Notes: generated from the sequence alone by a model not told the origin. DNA of 64,000 nucleotides from DATKDF01 sp963752045 (GCA_963752045.1 CAVVWN010000008.1:1054001-1118000), one strand, 5' to 3'. Shown: positions 8,568-17,922, numbered from the stretch's first letter. Translations and numbers: made by a program.

Positions 8568-10610
8568 TCAGTGCCGGCCCAGCAGTTGAACCTCGACACG
8601 CGCGTCGTTGAAACAGGCACCGCCGGCGATGTCGGTGAGCGAGTCGGGCACGAGCGCGTTGGCCGTCGACCCGTTGAACGTGCTCGTCGCCCAGAGCCCC
8701 TTGGGCAACGAGACGGTGCCCGGGCGCATTTCCGGCGTCACATTCGCCTCGCACTGAACTTCGCCCAGGTCGTTGAAGACACGAACCGTGTCACCTTCAC
8801 CGATTGCGCGCGCCTGGGCGTCGCTCGGGTGAATCTTCAGGCGTGCGACGCTCGGGCGCAGCTGCCCCAGCGTGGAGGAAATGGTGTGCTCGCTCGCCGG
8901 TGAGATGAGGCTGAGCGGGTGCGCGCCGGTGCCCGGGTCGGGGGCATAGCTGTAGAGGCCGGCCGGCGCAGGGAGGTCGGCGGGAAACAGGTGCACCAGG
9001 CCGTCAGCGGTGGCTGGCCGGACATCGACGAACTGGACGGGCCGCGCGCTCCCCGGCGGGGCGACAGGCTCGCCCGCGGCGAGCGCGGGCCCGAGGCCGT
9101 CGGGCAGTCTCGCCGCCCCGTCCAGCAGGGATCCGGCCGAGCCCAGCTCATCGTCCTCGCGGCCGGCCGTCAAGCCCAGCCGCAAGCTCAACGCGCGAAA
9201 GACCTCCTGGTTCGGCCGCGACTCGCCGACGGCGTCGATGACCGGCTGCACGACCTGCAGGTGGTAGGCGCCGTAGCCGCGAGCGACGTCATAGTGCTCG
9301 AGGAACGTCGTCGCCGGCAGCACCAGGTCGGCGTACCGGGCGGTGTCGGTCATGACCTGCTCGTGGACCACTGTGAAGAGATCCTCGCGTTCAAGGCCAC
9401 GGCGCACGCGGTTCTGGTCGGGTGCCGTGGCGAGCGGGTTGCAGTTGTAGACGAAGAGCACCGAGACAGGCGGGTCGCTGAACTCGGTGAGCGCGCGCCC
9501 GAGGTGATTCATGTTGACGAGCCGCGTGGCTGCCGGCGGGACGCCGATGAGCTGCTCGGCGCCAATGCCCCACGCTGCCGAGTTGCTCATCGTGTATCCG
9601 CCGCCCCGCACGCCGAACTTCCCGCCGACGGCCGGCAGGGCGAGGATGGCCATCGTGGCGGCGCCGCCGTTGCGATTCCGTTCCTGGCCCCATCCGCAGC
9701 GAATCACGGCGGGCGAGGTCGTGCCGTACCACTCGGCCAGTTGCGTGATGGCGTCCGGGGGCACGTCGGCCTCGCTGGCGGCCCGGTCGACGGGCCATGC
9801 GGCGGCCGCCTGTTCGAGATCGGCGGCCCCCGTCGTGTGGGCGGCAAGAAACGCTCTGTCGGCCCAGCCCTTCGCGAAAAGCTCGCCGATGATCGCGAGT
9901 GCGACCGCGACGTCCGTTCCGGGACGCACGGGCAGGTGCAGGTCGGCCTGACGCGCGAGCGGCGTTCTGCGCGGATCGACGACGACCAGGCGCGCGCCGG
10001 CCTTCCGGGCCTTGTTGATGTGGGAGACGATGTGGATGCCGGTTGCCGAGGGATTGCATCCCCACACGACGATGAGCCGGGCGTGTTCGTAATCCTCGTA
10101 GCTGACGCCCGCCATCTTGCCGTACATCGCCGTGGCCGCCGCGCCGGTCGGGGCCGCGCAGAGCGTGCGCGCCAGCCGCGACGCGCCGAACCGCCGAAAG
10201 AACCGCGCGTCCTCGAAGTCGTTGGTGAGCAGGCCGTTCGAGCCTCCGTAGTGGTAGGGCAGCACGGACTCGGCGCCATGCGCGTCTCGGGCCTCGCGCA
10301 TCCGCGTGGCCACCAGATCGAGCGCCTCATCCCATGGCACGCGCTCGAACAGGCCGGACCCCTTCGGGCCGCTCCGCACGGCGGGATGCTGCAGCCGGCT
10401 CTCGTGATACACGTGGCGATCGAACCGGCGGACCTTGCCGCAGATGTAGCCGTCGGTCGACGAGGCGCGCCGGCTGCCGTCGATCTTCACCAGCCGGCCG
10501 CGTGAGACCGTCACGTCGAGCGAACAGCAGTCGGGGCAATCGAGCGGGCACGCGGTCGCAACCGTCGCGTGGCCCCCCGAGCGGGGAGGTGCGATGGGCA
10601 GATCGGACAT
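8568..10610 (-). CDS. Molybdopterin-dependent oxidoreductase, [4Fe-4S] catalytic subunit
   Basis: DMSO-reductase-superfamily catalytic protein of 680 residues. The N-terminal cluster motif is intact: C21-x3-C25-x2-C28 (CPLDCPDC) and C57 (YICGK). Molybdopterin-binding blocks follow, including VVWGCNPSATGIH, VVVDPRRTPLARQADLHLPVRPGTD, CGWGQERNRNGG and the C-terminal dinucleotide-binding domain (LSLISPASEHTISS, KIHPSDAQARAIGEGDTVRVFND). There is no twin-arginine signal, so it is probably cytoplasmic. The residue facing the metal is uncertain (LCAAPTGAA region). No electron-transfer subunit or chaperone is next to it, so it may act alone with a soluble partner. The ATG at 10610 lies 6 bases after TACACT. 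Confidence 0.9.
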   Translation of the reverse strand: MSDLPIAPPRSGGHATVATACPLDCPDCCSLDVTVSRGRLVKIDGSRRASSTDGYICGKVRRFDRHVYHESRLQHPAVRSGPKGSGLFERVPWDEALDLVATRMREARDAHGAESVLPYHYGGSNGLLTNDFEDARFFRRFGASRLARTLCAAPTGAAATAMYGKMAGVSYEDYEHARLIVVWGCNPSATGIHIVSHINKARKAGARLVVVDPRRTPLARQADLHLPVRPGTDVAVALAIIGELFAKGWADRAFLAAHTTGAADLEQAAAAWPVDRAASEADVPPDAITQLAEWYGTTSPAVIRCGWGQERNRNGGAATMAILALPAVGGKFGVRGGGYTMSNSAAWGIGAEQLIGVPPAATRLVNMNHLGRALTEFSDPPVSVLFVYNCNPLATAPDQNRVRRGLEREDLFTVVHEQVMTDTARYADLVLPATTFLEHYDVARGYGAYHLQVVQPVIDAVGESRPNQEVFRALSLRLGLTAGREDDELGSAGSLLDGAARLPDGLGPALAAGEPVAPPGSARPVQFVDVRPATADGLVHLFPADLPAPAGLYSYAPDPGTGAHPLSLISPASEHTISSTLGQLRPSVARLKIHPSDAQARAIGEGDTVRVFNDLGEVQCEANVTPEMRPGTVSLPKGLWATSTFNGSTANALVPDSLTDIAGGACFNDARVEVQLLGRH

Positions 10611-10616
10611 TGCGCC

Positions 10617-10622
10617 AGTGTA
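10617..10622 (-). promoter_or_regulatory. -10 hexamer for the molybdopterin oxidoreductase gene
   Basis: TACACT on the minus strand, ending 6 bases before the ATG at 10610. Transcription starting about 7 bases after the hexamer would begin at the start codon, so the message is inferred to be leaderless. No convincing -35 box was found. Confidence 0.4.
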
Positions 10623-10689
10623 GCAGCGTCGGCCTGGGGACTCTGTTATCGTGGAGCCCGCTGCCGAACGGTGTCGGATCGGAGGGGTG

Positions 10690-11226
10690 ATGGCGAGCTT
10701 TCAGGACCGGGTCGTCGGAGCGTTGCGTCTGCAATCGACGACTTTCGAGGAGGTCGAGCACGACACGACGGCGACGGGGCAGGCGGCCGCGGTCGTCGCC
10801 CTGGCCAGCCTGTCGAGTGGCATCGCCTTCATCTGGTACGGTGGGCTCACGGGTGTCGTGTCGAACACCGTCTGGGCACTCAGTTCGTGGGTGCTGTTTG
10901 CCGGGCTCGTGTGGATCATCGGCACCAAGGTCATTCCCGGCCGGAACACGGAGGCCGACCTCGGCCAACTGCTTCGCACGATGGGCTTCGCGCAGTCTCC
11001 GGGCCTGCTCGCGTTCATCGGCATCATCCCTCTGCTCGGCTGGTTGGTATGGGCGGCAGTGGTGCTCTGGGTGATTGCCGCCACCGTGGTCGGCGTCCGT
11101 CAGGCGCTCGACTACGAGAATACGACGCGCGCCGTCATCGCCGTGGTTCTCGCATTCGTGCTGGCGCTCGTCGTCACCTCCATCTTTGCGCTCGCCACGG
11201 GCCTCCGCGGCGTCGTGGTGTCGTAA
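10690..11226 (+). CDS. YIP1 family membrane protein
   Basis: Membrane protein of 178 residues matching the bacterial YIP1 family: a short amphipathic N-terminus (MASFQDRVVGALRLQ), a pair of helices (AAAVVALASLSSGIAFIWY and TVWALSSWVLFAGLVWIIG), then PGLLAFIGIIPLLGWLVW and two more helices. The role of bacterial YIP1 proteins is unknown. The ATG at 10690 follows a GGAGGGG ribosome site that decides the start. It is the first gene of a tightly spaced run with ndh and the DUF3810 gene. Confidence 0.8.
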   Translation: MASFQDRVVGALRLQSTTFEEVEHDTTATGQAAAVVALASLSSGIAFIWYGGLTGVVSNTVWALSSWVLFAGLVWIIGTKVIPGRNTEADLGQLLRTMGFAQSPGLLAFIGIIPLLGWLVWAAVVLWVIAATVVGVRQALDYENTTRAVIAVVLAFVLALVVTSIFALATGLRGVVVS

Positions 11227-11235
11227 CCGGGCCTG

Positions 11236-12504
11236 ATGGCGCGCCCGCGCGTAGTCATCGTCGGCGGAGGCTTCGGCGGGCTGGCCGCCGCTGCCGGCCT
11301 CGAGCGGGCGGCGGTCGACATCACGCTCGTCGATAAGCGCAATCATCACGTGTTCTCGCCGCTGCTGTATCAGGTGGCCACCGCCGGTCTCTCTCCCGGG
11401 GACATCGCGTCGCCGATCCGCTGGATTCTCCGGCGCCAGCGCAACGTCCGCGTGTGGCTCGCAGAAGCGAAGGCCATCGATCTGGCGGCTCGGGCCATCA
11501 CGCTCGCCGACGGGATCCTGGAATACGACTACCTGGTCGTGGCGGCCGGTTCGCGACCGTCCTATTTCGGCCACGACGAGTGGCGGCCCCACGCGCCGGG
11601 GCTCAAGACGATGGAAGACGCGCTTGCCATCCGGCGGCAGATTCTGCTCGCGTTTGAGCGCGCCGAACGAGAACGTGATCCCGACGTGCAACGCCGCCTG
11701 CTGACGTTTGTCGTCATTGGCGGGGGCGCCACTGGCGTGGAGCTTGCAGGAGCCCTGGCCGAGCTCTCTCGGCATGCGCTGGCGCACGACTTCCGGACCA
11801 TTCACCCGGACCGGGCCAGGATCATCCTGGTCGAGGCCGGGTCGGACGTCCTCTCGACCTATCCGCAACGACTCTCGACGTTCGCCCGTCGGGCGCTCGA
11901 GCAACTGGGCGTGTCGGTCTGGACGGGTGCGCAGGTGAGCGACATCGGCGCTGGCCGGGTGCGCGTGGGCGGAAACGGAGGCGAGACGATCGAGACCGAC
12001 ACCGTCATCTGGGCGGCCGGCATCGCGGCGTCACCCCTCGGTCGCACGCTCGGCGTCCCCCTCGACGGACAGGGCCGGGTTCGCGTGAACCCCGACCTGA
12101 CCATCCCGGGATACGAGCACGTTTACGTTGTGGGCGACCTGGCCACCCTGCCGGACCACGAAGGGCAGCCGCTTCCGGGCGTGATTCAGGTGGCGCTGCA
12201 ACAGGCCAGACTGGCGGCTGAGAACATCGAGCGGACGATGAAGGGGCAGCCTCGGAGGAGCTTCGAGTACCGCGACCTTGGCAACATGGCCACGATCGGA
12301 CGGAACTTCGCCGTCTGCGACCTCGGCTGGTTGCGGCTGCGGGGCCGGCTGGCCTGGTGGTTCTGGCTGTTCCTGCACGTGTACAAGCTGATTGGCTTCA
12401 GGAACCGTCTGACGGTCATGACCCAGTGGGCGTTTGCCTACCTGACCCATCAACGGTCGGTGCGATTGATTACGGGGGACTCGGCATGGACCGAAGGCCG
12501 TTGA
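11236..12504 (+). CDS. ndh: Type II NADH dehydrogenase (NDH-2)
   Basis: FAD-dependent NAD(P)H:quinone oxidoreductase of 422 residues that feeds electrons to the quinone pool without pumping protons. The N-terminal FAD loop is VVIVGGGFGGLAAA, followed by NHHVFSPLLYQVATAGLSPGDIA, which is typical of NDH-2. The second Rossmann loop VVIGGGATGVELAGALAEL binds NAD(P)H. YVVGDLATLPDHEG is the conserved FAD-contact block, and the C-terminal WWFWLFLHVYKLIGFRNR segment is the membrane-anchoring amphipathic helix region. The gene begins 10 bases after the YIP1 gene and its last 19 bases overlap the DUF3810 gene. Confidence 0.93.
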   Translation: MARPRVVIVGGGFGGLAAAAGLERAAVDITLVDKRNHHVFSPLLYQVATAGLSPGDIASPIRWILRRQRNVRVWLAEAKAIDLAARAITLADGILEYDYLVVAAGSRPSYFGHDEWRPHAPGLKTMEDALAIRRQILLAFERAERERDPDVQRRLLTFVVIGGGATGVELAGALAELSRHALAHDFRTIHPDRARIILVEAGSDVLSTYPQRLSTFARRALEQLGVSVWTGAQVSDIGAGRVRVGGNGGETIETDTVIWAAGIAASPLGRTLGVPLDGQGRVRVNPDLTIPGYEHVYVVGDLATLPDHEGQPLPGVIQVALQQARLAAENIERTMKGQPRRSFEYRDLGNMATIGRNFAVCDLGWLRLRGRLAWWFWLFLHVYKLIGFRNRLTVMTQWAFAYLTHQRSVRLITGDSAWTEGR

Positions 12505-13616
12505 TCGTCTCCCGGCCGCCGGTTGCGGTCGAGCCCGTGACCTGGTGGCTCGTGCTTCCGGTCCTCGCCCTGCTCGTGGCGTTCTCGCCGGTTCCGCCAT
12601 GGGTCGTGGATCAGTTCTACGCCCGCGACATGTACCCGTGGCTTCAGACCTGGTTGACGACGGCCACGAACCTGCTGCCCATTGCGGTGCTCGACGTGCT
12701 GATCATCGGCGTCGTGGCGCTGGCGGTCATTCGCGCGCGCCGGATCTGGCTCCTTGCGCGATACCGGAGCGTGGTAGACGCGCTCTGGGACCTCGTCCGC
12801 CGCGTCATCCGGTTCACGGCGGTCGTGGCCTTGATGTTCCTGTGGACCTGGGGCTGCAACTACCGTCGGCTGCCGCTCGAGACCGCGCTCGCGGGCAACC
12901 AGGCGGTCGTGCCAACCGTGGAGAGCCTGCGGAATGCCGTGGCTGATGCCAATGGCCTCGCCGCCAGGCTCCGGCCGTCCATCGTGAGTGAGAGTCCCTC
13001 GTACGAGGCACTCGCCGACGTCCTGCGGGAGCCGATGGACCGGGCCCTCGATGCGCTCAATCGCCCGGCGCTCGGCGCTCCGGGCCGCCCCAAGTTCTCG
13101 CTGATCCTCACGCCCTACTTCACCGCAGCCGGCATCAACGGGATGATCAACCCGCTGGCCCTCGAGGCCATCGTCCATCCGGACCTGCTGCCGTTTGAAC
13201 GCGCGTTCGTGCTGGCCCATGAGTGGGGCCATCTCGCCGGGCAGGCCGACGAAGCCGAGGCCAGCGCCGTCGGCTGGCTCGCGTGCATGAACGGCACGGC
13301 CGACACGGCCTACAGCGCCAGCTTGTACCTGATCATGGAAGGGATCGCCGCGCTGCCGCCCGACGAACGTCGGCCGGCCACCTCGCGCCTCGATCCGGAG
13401 GTGCGGTCGGACCTCTCGAGGATTGCCGAACGGATGCAGCGGCAGCGGCCGGCCGTGCGGCAGGCGGCACATCGTGCCTACGACGGGTTTCTCAAGGCGA
13501 ATCGGGTCGAAGACGGGACGGCCAGCTACGGCCGGGCGCTCACATTGATCCTGGCGTCACCCATCTACGACGCGCTCGGGAATTTCAGAGCGAATCGCCG
13601 GAAGCCGCCGGCCTGA
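12486..13616 (+). CDS. DUF3810-like membrane-anchored metalloprotein
   Basis: Protein of 376 residues with three N-terminal hydrophobic segments (about 18-38, 60-85, 105-125), then a long extracytoplasmic domain. It contains HEWGHLAGQADEAEASAVGW, an HExxH zinc-peptidase-like motif followed by an Ala/Glu-rich helix, and PYFTAAGINGMINPLALEAI upstream, the pattern of DUF3810 proteins. These are assumed to be membrane-bound zinc peptidases but have no known substrate. The ATG at 12486 overlaps the end of ndh by 19 bases, pointing to coupled translation. The 3' end overlaps the convergent desaturase gene by 32 bases. Confidence 0.8.
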   Translation: MDRRPLIVSRPPVAVEPVTWWLVLPVLALLVAFSPVPPWVVDQFYARDMYPWLQTWLTTATNLLPIAVLDVLIIGVVALAVIRARRIWLLARYRSVVDALWDLVRRVIRFTAVVALMFLWTWGCNYRRLPLETALAGNQAVVPTVESLRNAVADANGLAARLRPSIVSESPSYEALADVLREPMDRALDALNRPALGAPGRPKFSLILTPYFTAAGINGMINPLALEAIVHPDLLPFERAFVLAHEWGHLAGQADEAEASAVGWLACMNGTADTAYSASLYLIMEGIAALPPDERRPATSRLDPEVRSDLSRIAERMQRQRPAVRQAAHRAYDGFLKANRVEDGTASYGRALTLILASPIYDALGNFRANRRKPPA

Positions 13617-14367
13617 ATGGCCGCAGATCCCGGGTGATGCCCACCCACGACAGCAGCACGAGCACGTAGTAGGTGATGTCGACCTCCCACCAGCGGACGC
13701 CCTGACGGACGCTCGACATGTAGTGGTGGTGGTTGTTGTGCCAGCCCTCGCCAAGCGTCACGATCGCCAGAACGAAGTTGTTCCGGCTTTCGTCCGGCGT
13801 GGCGTACCGCCGCGAACCCCAGATGTGGGCGAGCGAGTTGATGAGGAAGGTCCCGTGGTACAGAGCCACGGTGGCGACGAGGAATCCCCAGACGAACGCG
13901 GGCCATCCCCCGATGAAGTAGATGGCGGCCCCGTAGATGGCGGGCGGCAGCAGGTGGAACCGTTCGAGCAGGCGCAGTTCCCAGTACTTCCGAAAGTCCG
14001 CAATGCGGGCCGGGTCGTACGACTCGTACTCGTCGGAGAGAATCCAGCCGAGGTGCGACCACCAGAAGCCTTCGTGCACCGGTGAGTGCAGGTCTTCCTT
14101 GCGGTCGGAGTTCAGGTGGTGGTCGCGATGGTGGGCCGCCCACCAGAGCGCGCCCTTCTGGCCTGAGCTCTGTGCGAGGAACGCCAGGCAGAACTGCCAG
14201 AAGCGGTTCGTCTTGAACGCGCGGTGGCTGAAATACCGATGATAGCCGGCCGTGACGCCGAACATGCGCAGGTAGTAGGACCCGACGAGCCAGAGGATCA
14301 GGCTGGGCTCAAACGGCACGACGAAGACGAGCAGGACCGATGCATGCAGCAACAGGAAGGGCAGCAT
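13585..14367 (-). CDS. Acyl-CoA / fatty acid desaturase (membrane di-iron)
   Basis: Membrane fatty-acid desaturase of 260 residues as called. All three histidine boxes are present: HRYFSH, HRDHH and HNNHHH, which bind the di-iron centre, with hydrophobic segments between them. It would introduce a double bond (delta-9 type) into acyl chains for membrane fluidity. The protein may start further upstream: codons before the ATG read WPSWYLKRKHYDLAT in frame, like the N-termini of relatives, but no ATG, GTG or TTG exists there before an in-frame stop. A TAGAAT hexamer at 14489-14484 on this strand would give a leader of about 110 bases. The 3' end overlaps the convergent DUF3810 gene. Confidence 0.88.
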   Translation of the reverse strand: MLPFLLLHASVLLVFVVPFEPSLILWLVGSYYLRMFGVTAGYHRYFSHRAFKTNRFWQFCLAFLAQSSGQKGALWWAAHHRDHHLNSDRKEDLHSPVHEGFWWSHLGWILSDEYESYDPARIADFRKYWELRLLERFHLLPPAIYGAAIYFIGGWPAFVWGFLVATVALYHGTFLINSLAHIWGSRRYATPDESRNNFVLAIVTLGEGWHNNHHHYMSSVRQGVRWWEVDITYYVLVLLSWVGITRDLRPFRPAASGDSL

Positions 14368-14483
14368 CGTCGCAAGGTCGTAGTGTTTCCGTTTCAGGTA
14401 CCAGCTCGGCCATATGCCTTCGCGTCCTCTTGTCAGCGGGAATCAGCGGTGGGGAAGCGTGCCTGCCTGTCTAGCGCGTGGCA

Positions 14484-14489
14484 ATTCTA
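14484..14489 (-). promoter_or_regulatory. Putative -10 element for the desaturase gene
   Basis: TAGAAT on the minus strand with a weak -35 candidate (TTCTCC) 17 bases upstream. It lies in the 158-base gap between the DUF3014 gene and the desaturase gene. Nothing else is visible in that gap apart from the possible N-terminal extension of the desaturase. Confidence 0.4.
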
Positions 14490-14525
14490 CCACTTTGCCG
14501 GCCTCTGGAGAAGCGCGGGCGGTCG

Positions 14526-15371
14526 TCAGCGCACGGTCAGGTCCAGTTGCGTCGTGACCTGTCGGAGCCAGTTCAGGACGCGGCGCCTGTTTTCGGGGCC
14601 GATCAGCAGGAACTGCTTCTGGACGGGCCTGAGCGATCTGAGCGTGGCGTCATCATGTTCGAAATAGCCCGGGCGCCGGAGGAGGAGAGGGTCGCTCGCC
14701 GGTTCGGGAGTGCCCGCGAGCATCCCCACTGCGGCAACGATCGCCCGATCGAAGTCAGCACCCTGGCCGAGCTCCTCATAGGCCTCGTCGAAGAGCGGCT
14801 TCACGTTGACGTAGAGCTGCGCCGCGTCGGCTGGTTCGATCGACGTGAGGGCGGCCACCGCAGCGTTCCACCGTTCGTATGTCGCCGGATCGATTCGGCT
14901 CGCGGGGGCGTCGGCCGAGGCCGGGCCGAGCAGGCGGAGCCGGGTCGATGGGCGCAGCATGCTGAGTGGCGTCGCGGGCGTCTTGCCGTCGCCGATCTGC
15001 ACGATCGCCAGCGTCGCCGAGCGGACGATCTGTTGACCGGCCATGACGCGCGCGAGCAACGGGTGCTGCGAGAGCACGGCGACGAGCTCCCGCAGAAAGC
15101 CATCGGACTCGGCCAGCTCCGGCAGCGTCAGGTCCTCGGCGGCCGGCCGGTTGGTGCCAATCGGCACATCGGTGGCCATCGTGGGCGCCGGGCTGGCCGG
15201 TTCCGGCTGCGTACGGCTCATCCACCAGAAGGTCAGCAGCCCGCCGGCCGCCATGGCGGCAGTGATGACGACCACCCAGCGCAGTACGGACGAACGCTCG
15301 GGTCGGCGCGAACCCGGAGGTTCCTCCTCGCCGGGTCGCGACGTCGACAGTGGCAGGTCGTCGTAGGTCAT
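14526..15371 (-). CDS. DUF3014 domain membrane-anchored protein
   Basis: Protein of 281 residues: a Pro/Glu/Arg-rich cytoplasmic N-terminus (1-30), one transmembrane helix (about 31-51), a linker, then a helical extracytoplasmic domain. The block LTLPELAESDGFLRELVAVL followed by QQIVRSATLAIVQIGDGKTP matches the DUF3014 pattern, a family of uncharacterised membrane-anchored proteins. There are no catalytic residues I can name. It starts 4 bases downstream of the M28 peptidase stop on the same strand, so the two are likely co-transcribed. Confidence 0.8.
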   Translation of the reverse strand: MTYDDLPLSTSRPGEEEPPGSRRPERSSVLRWVVVITAAMAAGGLLTFWWMSRTQPEPASPAPTMATDVPIGTNRPAAEDLTLPELAESDGFLRELVAVLSQHPLLARVMAGQQIVRSATLAIVQIGDGKTPATPLSMLRPSTRLRLLGPASADAPASRIDPATYERWNAAVAALTSIEPADAAQLYVNVKPLFDEAYEELGQGADFDRAIVAAVGMLAGTPEPASDPLLLRRPGYFEHDDATLRSLRPVQKQFLLIGPENRRRVLNWLRQVTTQLDLTVR

Positions 15372-15375
15372 GGCT

Positions 15376-17910
15376 CTAACGTAAGACGATAGCGGCCCAG
15401 TCCCAGCCTTCGAGCCCGTTCTGGTTGATTGCCTTGACCGAGATGTGCGTGCCGGCCGGCAGGATCGGGAGCCTGACGGCCGGGTCTGCGGCGGTCATCC
15501 GGGTGCGCCTGGGCTCGGTCTCGGGGCCGTAGGCGACGACGTACTCGCGGATGTTCGATTCGGGGCTCGGGCTCCAGCGCACGTCGACGCCGACATCGCT
15601 GGCCGAGGCCTCGAGGCCGTTGACGCGTGACGGGCTCGAGGCCAGGTAGACGAGCGTGGCCGCCGTGACCTTGGCCGTCTCCATCACCTGCCGGTGATTG
15701 ATCGTCTCGAGCCAGTCGGTTGGCTGGTGATAGTTGGGATTGGCCAGCACCGGGTACGAGCCGATGCCACCGACGATGTCGCCCCAGGCCTCGTAGAACG
15801 CGGCGGCATCGGTGCTGCGGTAGTACTTCGCGTCGTAAGTGATCAGATTCGTGAACAGGAACGCCGCGCCGTGCTGCAGGTCCTTGATGCCCGGGTTCGA
15901 GTAGCGAATGGTGTTGTCCATCCGTGCCGATTCGGCTCCCCACCCGATCATGTCGTTGTTGAGCGCGCCGACGACACGCCAGTTGGCGGCCTCGGCCTGC
16001 CGGACGAACTCCCGGCTGCCGAGAAGCCCCGCTTCTTCCCCGGTGAACGAGGCGAACACGATGGTGGCCGGGAGCGGCGTGTCCGACAGCATCCTCGCGG
16101 CTTCGAGGAGCGCCGCCGTGCCCGACGTGTCGTCGTCGGCTCCGGGGCCTACGGCCGTCGAGTCGAAGTGGCTGCTGACGACGTAGATCAAGCCCGGGTC
16201 AACCGTGCCTCGCAAGGTGGCCAGTACGTTGGCCGATCGATTGCCGCGGGCGTCGAACCACTGAACTTCGGGCGTGTAGCCGAACGAACGGTAGGTCGCT
16301 TCGAGGTACTCGATGGCTTTCAGATTGCCCGGCTGGGTGACGTGCTTGGAGTCGAAGTCGAAGAGCGCCTTCTCGTAGTCGTAGACGCGGTTGAGCGCGG
16401 CCTTGGCGACGACGCGCCGCGCCAGGTCGGCGACCGGCTGGAATGCGGCCGTCATGCGCTCCCGCAAGTCGGTCTCGACGGCCAGTTGCCGGTCGATGCG
16501 TCCCTGAACGTCGGCGACCGACACACGACGGTTCATGTCGACGACCGAAATGGCTCGTGACGTCGAGACGGTGTCGCCATCACGGTCCGCCTGTACTGCC
16601 AGGTGGCGGCCGTCGCGGCTCGGAACCCAGGCGTACTCGGGACTGATGGTGCGGACGATGTTGTTGTCGAACAGCTTCGTGCGCGTTCCCGATTCGAGGT
16701 CGTAGAGATGCGAACGCCGATGACGCGCCTCGCCCATCAGTCCAAGGAGCGCCGTGTTCGTCAGGAACCGGGGAGCCAGGTCGTGCTGGATCTCGCGGGT
16801 GACCCGCCGGACGTCTCCCTCCGGACCGGCCAGATAGATCTCCCAGTCGACCGACGGCATCATCTGGAATGCGAGGTGTCGTCCGTCGGGTGACAGCGCC
16901 GGGGCCTCCATCCGCTCGGGGCCTCGGCGGACTTCCACTGGGGCGTCGGCGAGCGCGGGCGATCGGTAGAGCGCCGTCGTCGCACCGTCGCGCACGAGCC
17001 AGGCGAGCGTGCTGCCGTCGTCGGACATCGTGAGCGCCGTGCCGGAGAGCGAGCGCGAGGCGCCGCTTCTGAGGTCCACGATCGTGTAGCTCGGCGGCGG
17101 GCCGCCCCGTCCGCCTCGCCCACCTGCGCCGCCGCGTCCACGCGCGCCGCCAGCAGCCGGCCCGCGGAAGGTCGGCGCGCTGGACAGGGCATAGAGGACA
17201 GTGGAGCCGTTCGAGGCAACGGTGAGTCCGGCCTTGAAGCCCGGCTCCTGGCTCACGCGCCGGGGTGCCGCCGGGGGTGTCACGACGTACACGTCCGAAC
17301 GGGTCAGGTCGGCCGGGTCGGCGCCGAGGAATGCCAGCGAAGAGCCGTCGCCGACCCAGACGGGATCGGTCTTGAGGAGGCTGCCAGTCGGAATGATCTC
17401 CTCGGTGCCCAGCGCGAGATCGCGGATGACCAGATCTCCGCCTCCGGGCGTGGCCGCCGGCCTGATCCATGCCACGCGCGGGCCGTCCGGGGCAAAGGTG
17501 ATCCCGCCACCGGGGAGCTCCGCAACCGGTCGTGCGCCATCGGTCGTGAGCTGGACGACGCGGGTCACGGTGGCGTCGGCAGGGCCGGTTTCGTAGCTCG
17601 CATATTGCCCGTCGGCAGAGATGCCCGGGTTCCGGCCGTCGGTGGTGAGGTCGGTCGTGACGAAGAGCTCCCCCGTGAGGAGCGCGACCCGCTGGAGGTA
17701 CTCGCCCGCCGCCGGGGACCGCATCAACTGCTGCAGCGCGCGGAGCGCGACCGGATAGTCACCGGCCTCCCACGCGTCGACAGCCAGAAGCCACTGAGAC
17801 ACCGGCGTCCGGGGTTGGGCGCCGGATTGTCCGGCCGGCGCCGACTGCCAGTAGGCAACCCCGAGCATGAGGGTGAGGGTGACGATCCATGCCGAGCCTC
17901 GGGTTGACAT
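15376..17910 (-). CDS. Exported M28 aminopeptidase with PD40 propeller
   Basis: Exported peptidase of 844 residues. A signal peptide precedes an N-terminal domain, a TolB/PD40 propeller (ITFAPDGPRVAWIRP, LSPDGRHLAFQMMP) and a Gly/Arg-rich insert around 17090-17160. The C-terminal half is an M28 di-zinc aminopeptidase with SSHFDSTAVGPGADDDTSGT (His and bridging Asp), FTGEEAGLLGS (Glu pair), NNDMIGWG (Asp) and NPNYHQPTDW (final His). A short Fn3-like domain ends the protein. The ATG at 17910 (MSTRGSAW) gives the best signal peptide and lies 6 bases after TATCAT. An upstream in-frame start at 17928 is the alternative. It probably degrades peptides in the periplasm or outside the cell. Confidence 0.9.
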   Translation of the reverse strand: MSTRGSAWIVTLTLMLGVAYWQSAPAGQSGAQPRTPVSQWLLAVDAWEAGDYPVALRALQQLMRSPAAGEYLQRVALLTGELFVTTDLTTDGRNPGISADGQYASYETGPADATVTRVVQLTTDGARPVAELPGGGITFAPDGPRVAWIRPAATPGGGDLVIRDLALGTEEIIPTGSLLKTDPVWVGDGSSLAFLGADPADLTRSDVYVVTPPAAPRRVSQEPGFKAGLTVASNGSTVLYALSSAPTFRGPAAGGARGRGGAGGRGGRGGPPPSYTIVDLRSGASRSLSGTALTMSDDGSTLAWLVRDGATTALYRSPALADAPVEVRRGPERMEAPALSPDGRHLAFQMMPSVDWEIYLAGPEGDVRRVTREIQHDLAPRFLTNTALLGLMGEARHRRSHLYDLESGTRTKLFDNNIVRTISPEYAWVPSRDGRHLAVQADRDGDTVSTSRAISVVDMNRRVSVADVQGRIDRQLAVETDLRERMTAAFQPVADLARRVVAKAALNRVYDYEKALFDFDSKHVTQPGNLKAIEYLEATYRSFGYTPEVQWFDARGNRSANVLATLRGTVDPGLIYVVSSHFDSTAVGPGADDDTSGTAALLEAARMLSDTPLPATIVFASFTGEEAGLLGSREFVRQAEAANWRVVGALNNDMIGWGAESARMDNTIRYSNPGIKDLQHGAAFLFTNLITYDAKYYRSTDAAAFYEAWGDIVGGIGSYPVLANPNYHQPTDWLETINHRQVMETAKVTAATLVYLASSPSRVNGLEASASDVGVDVRWSPSPESNIREYVVAYGPETEPRRTRMTAADPAVRLPILPAGTHISVKAINQNGLEGWDWAAIVLR

Positions 17911-17916
17911 GGCGAC

Positions 17917-17922
17917 ATGATA
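17917..17922 (-). promoter_or_regulatory. -10 hexamer for the M28 peptidase gene
   Basis: TATCAT on the minus strand, 6 bases before the ATG at 17910, a spacing that implies a leaderless message. It lies in the 71-base gap between this gene and the divergent ferritin gene. Confidence 0.4.

Noticed and set aside
8919..10505. Long plus-strand ORF of 528 codons
   Set aside because: It lies antisense to the molybdopterin oxidoreductase and has Arg/Gly/His-rich composition without domains; such shadows are expected in GC-rich genes.
10327..11904. Minus-strand ORF of 525 codons
   Set aside because: Antisense to YIP1 and ndh and out of frame with the molybdopterin gene; composition is not protein-like.
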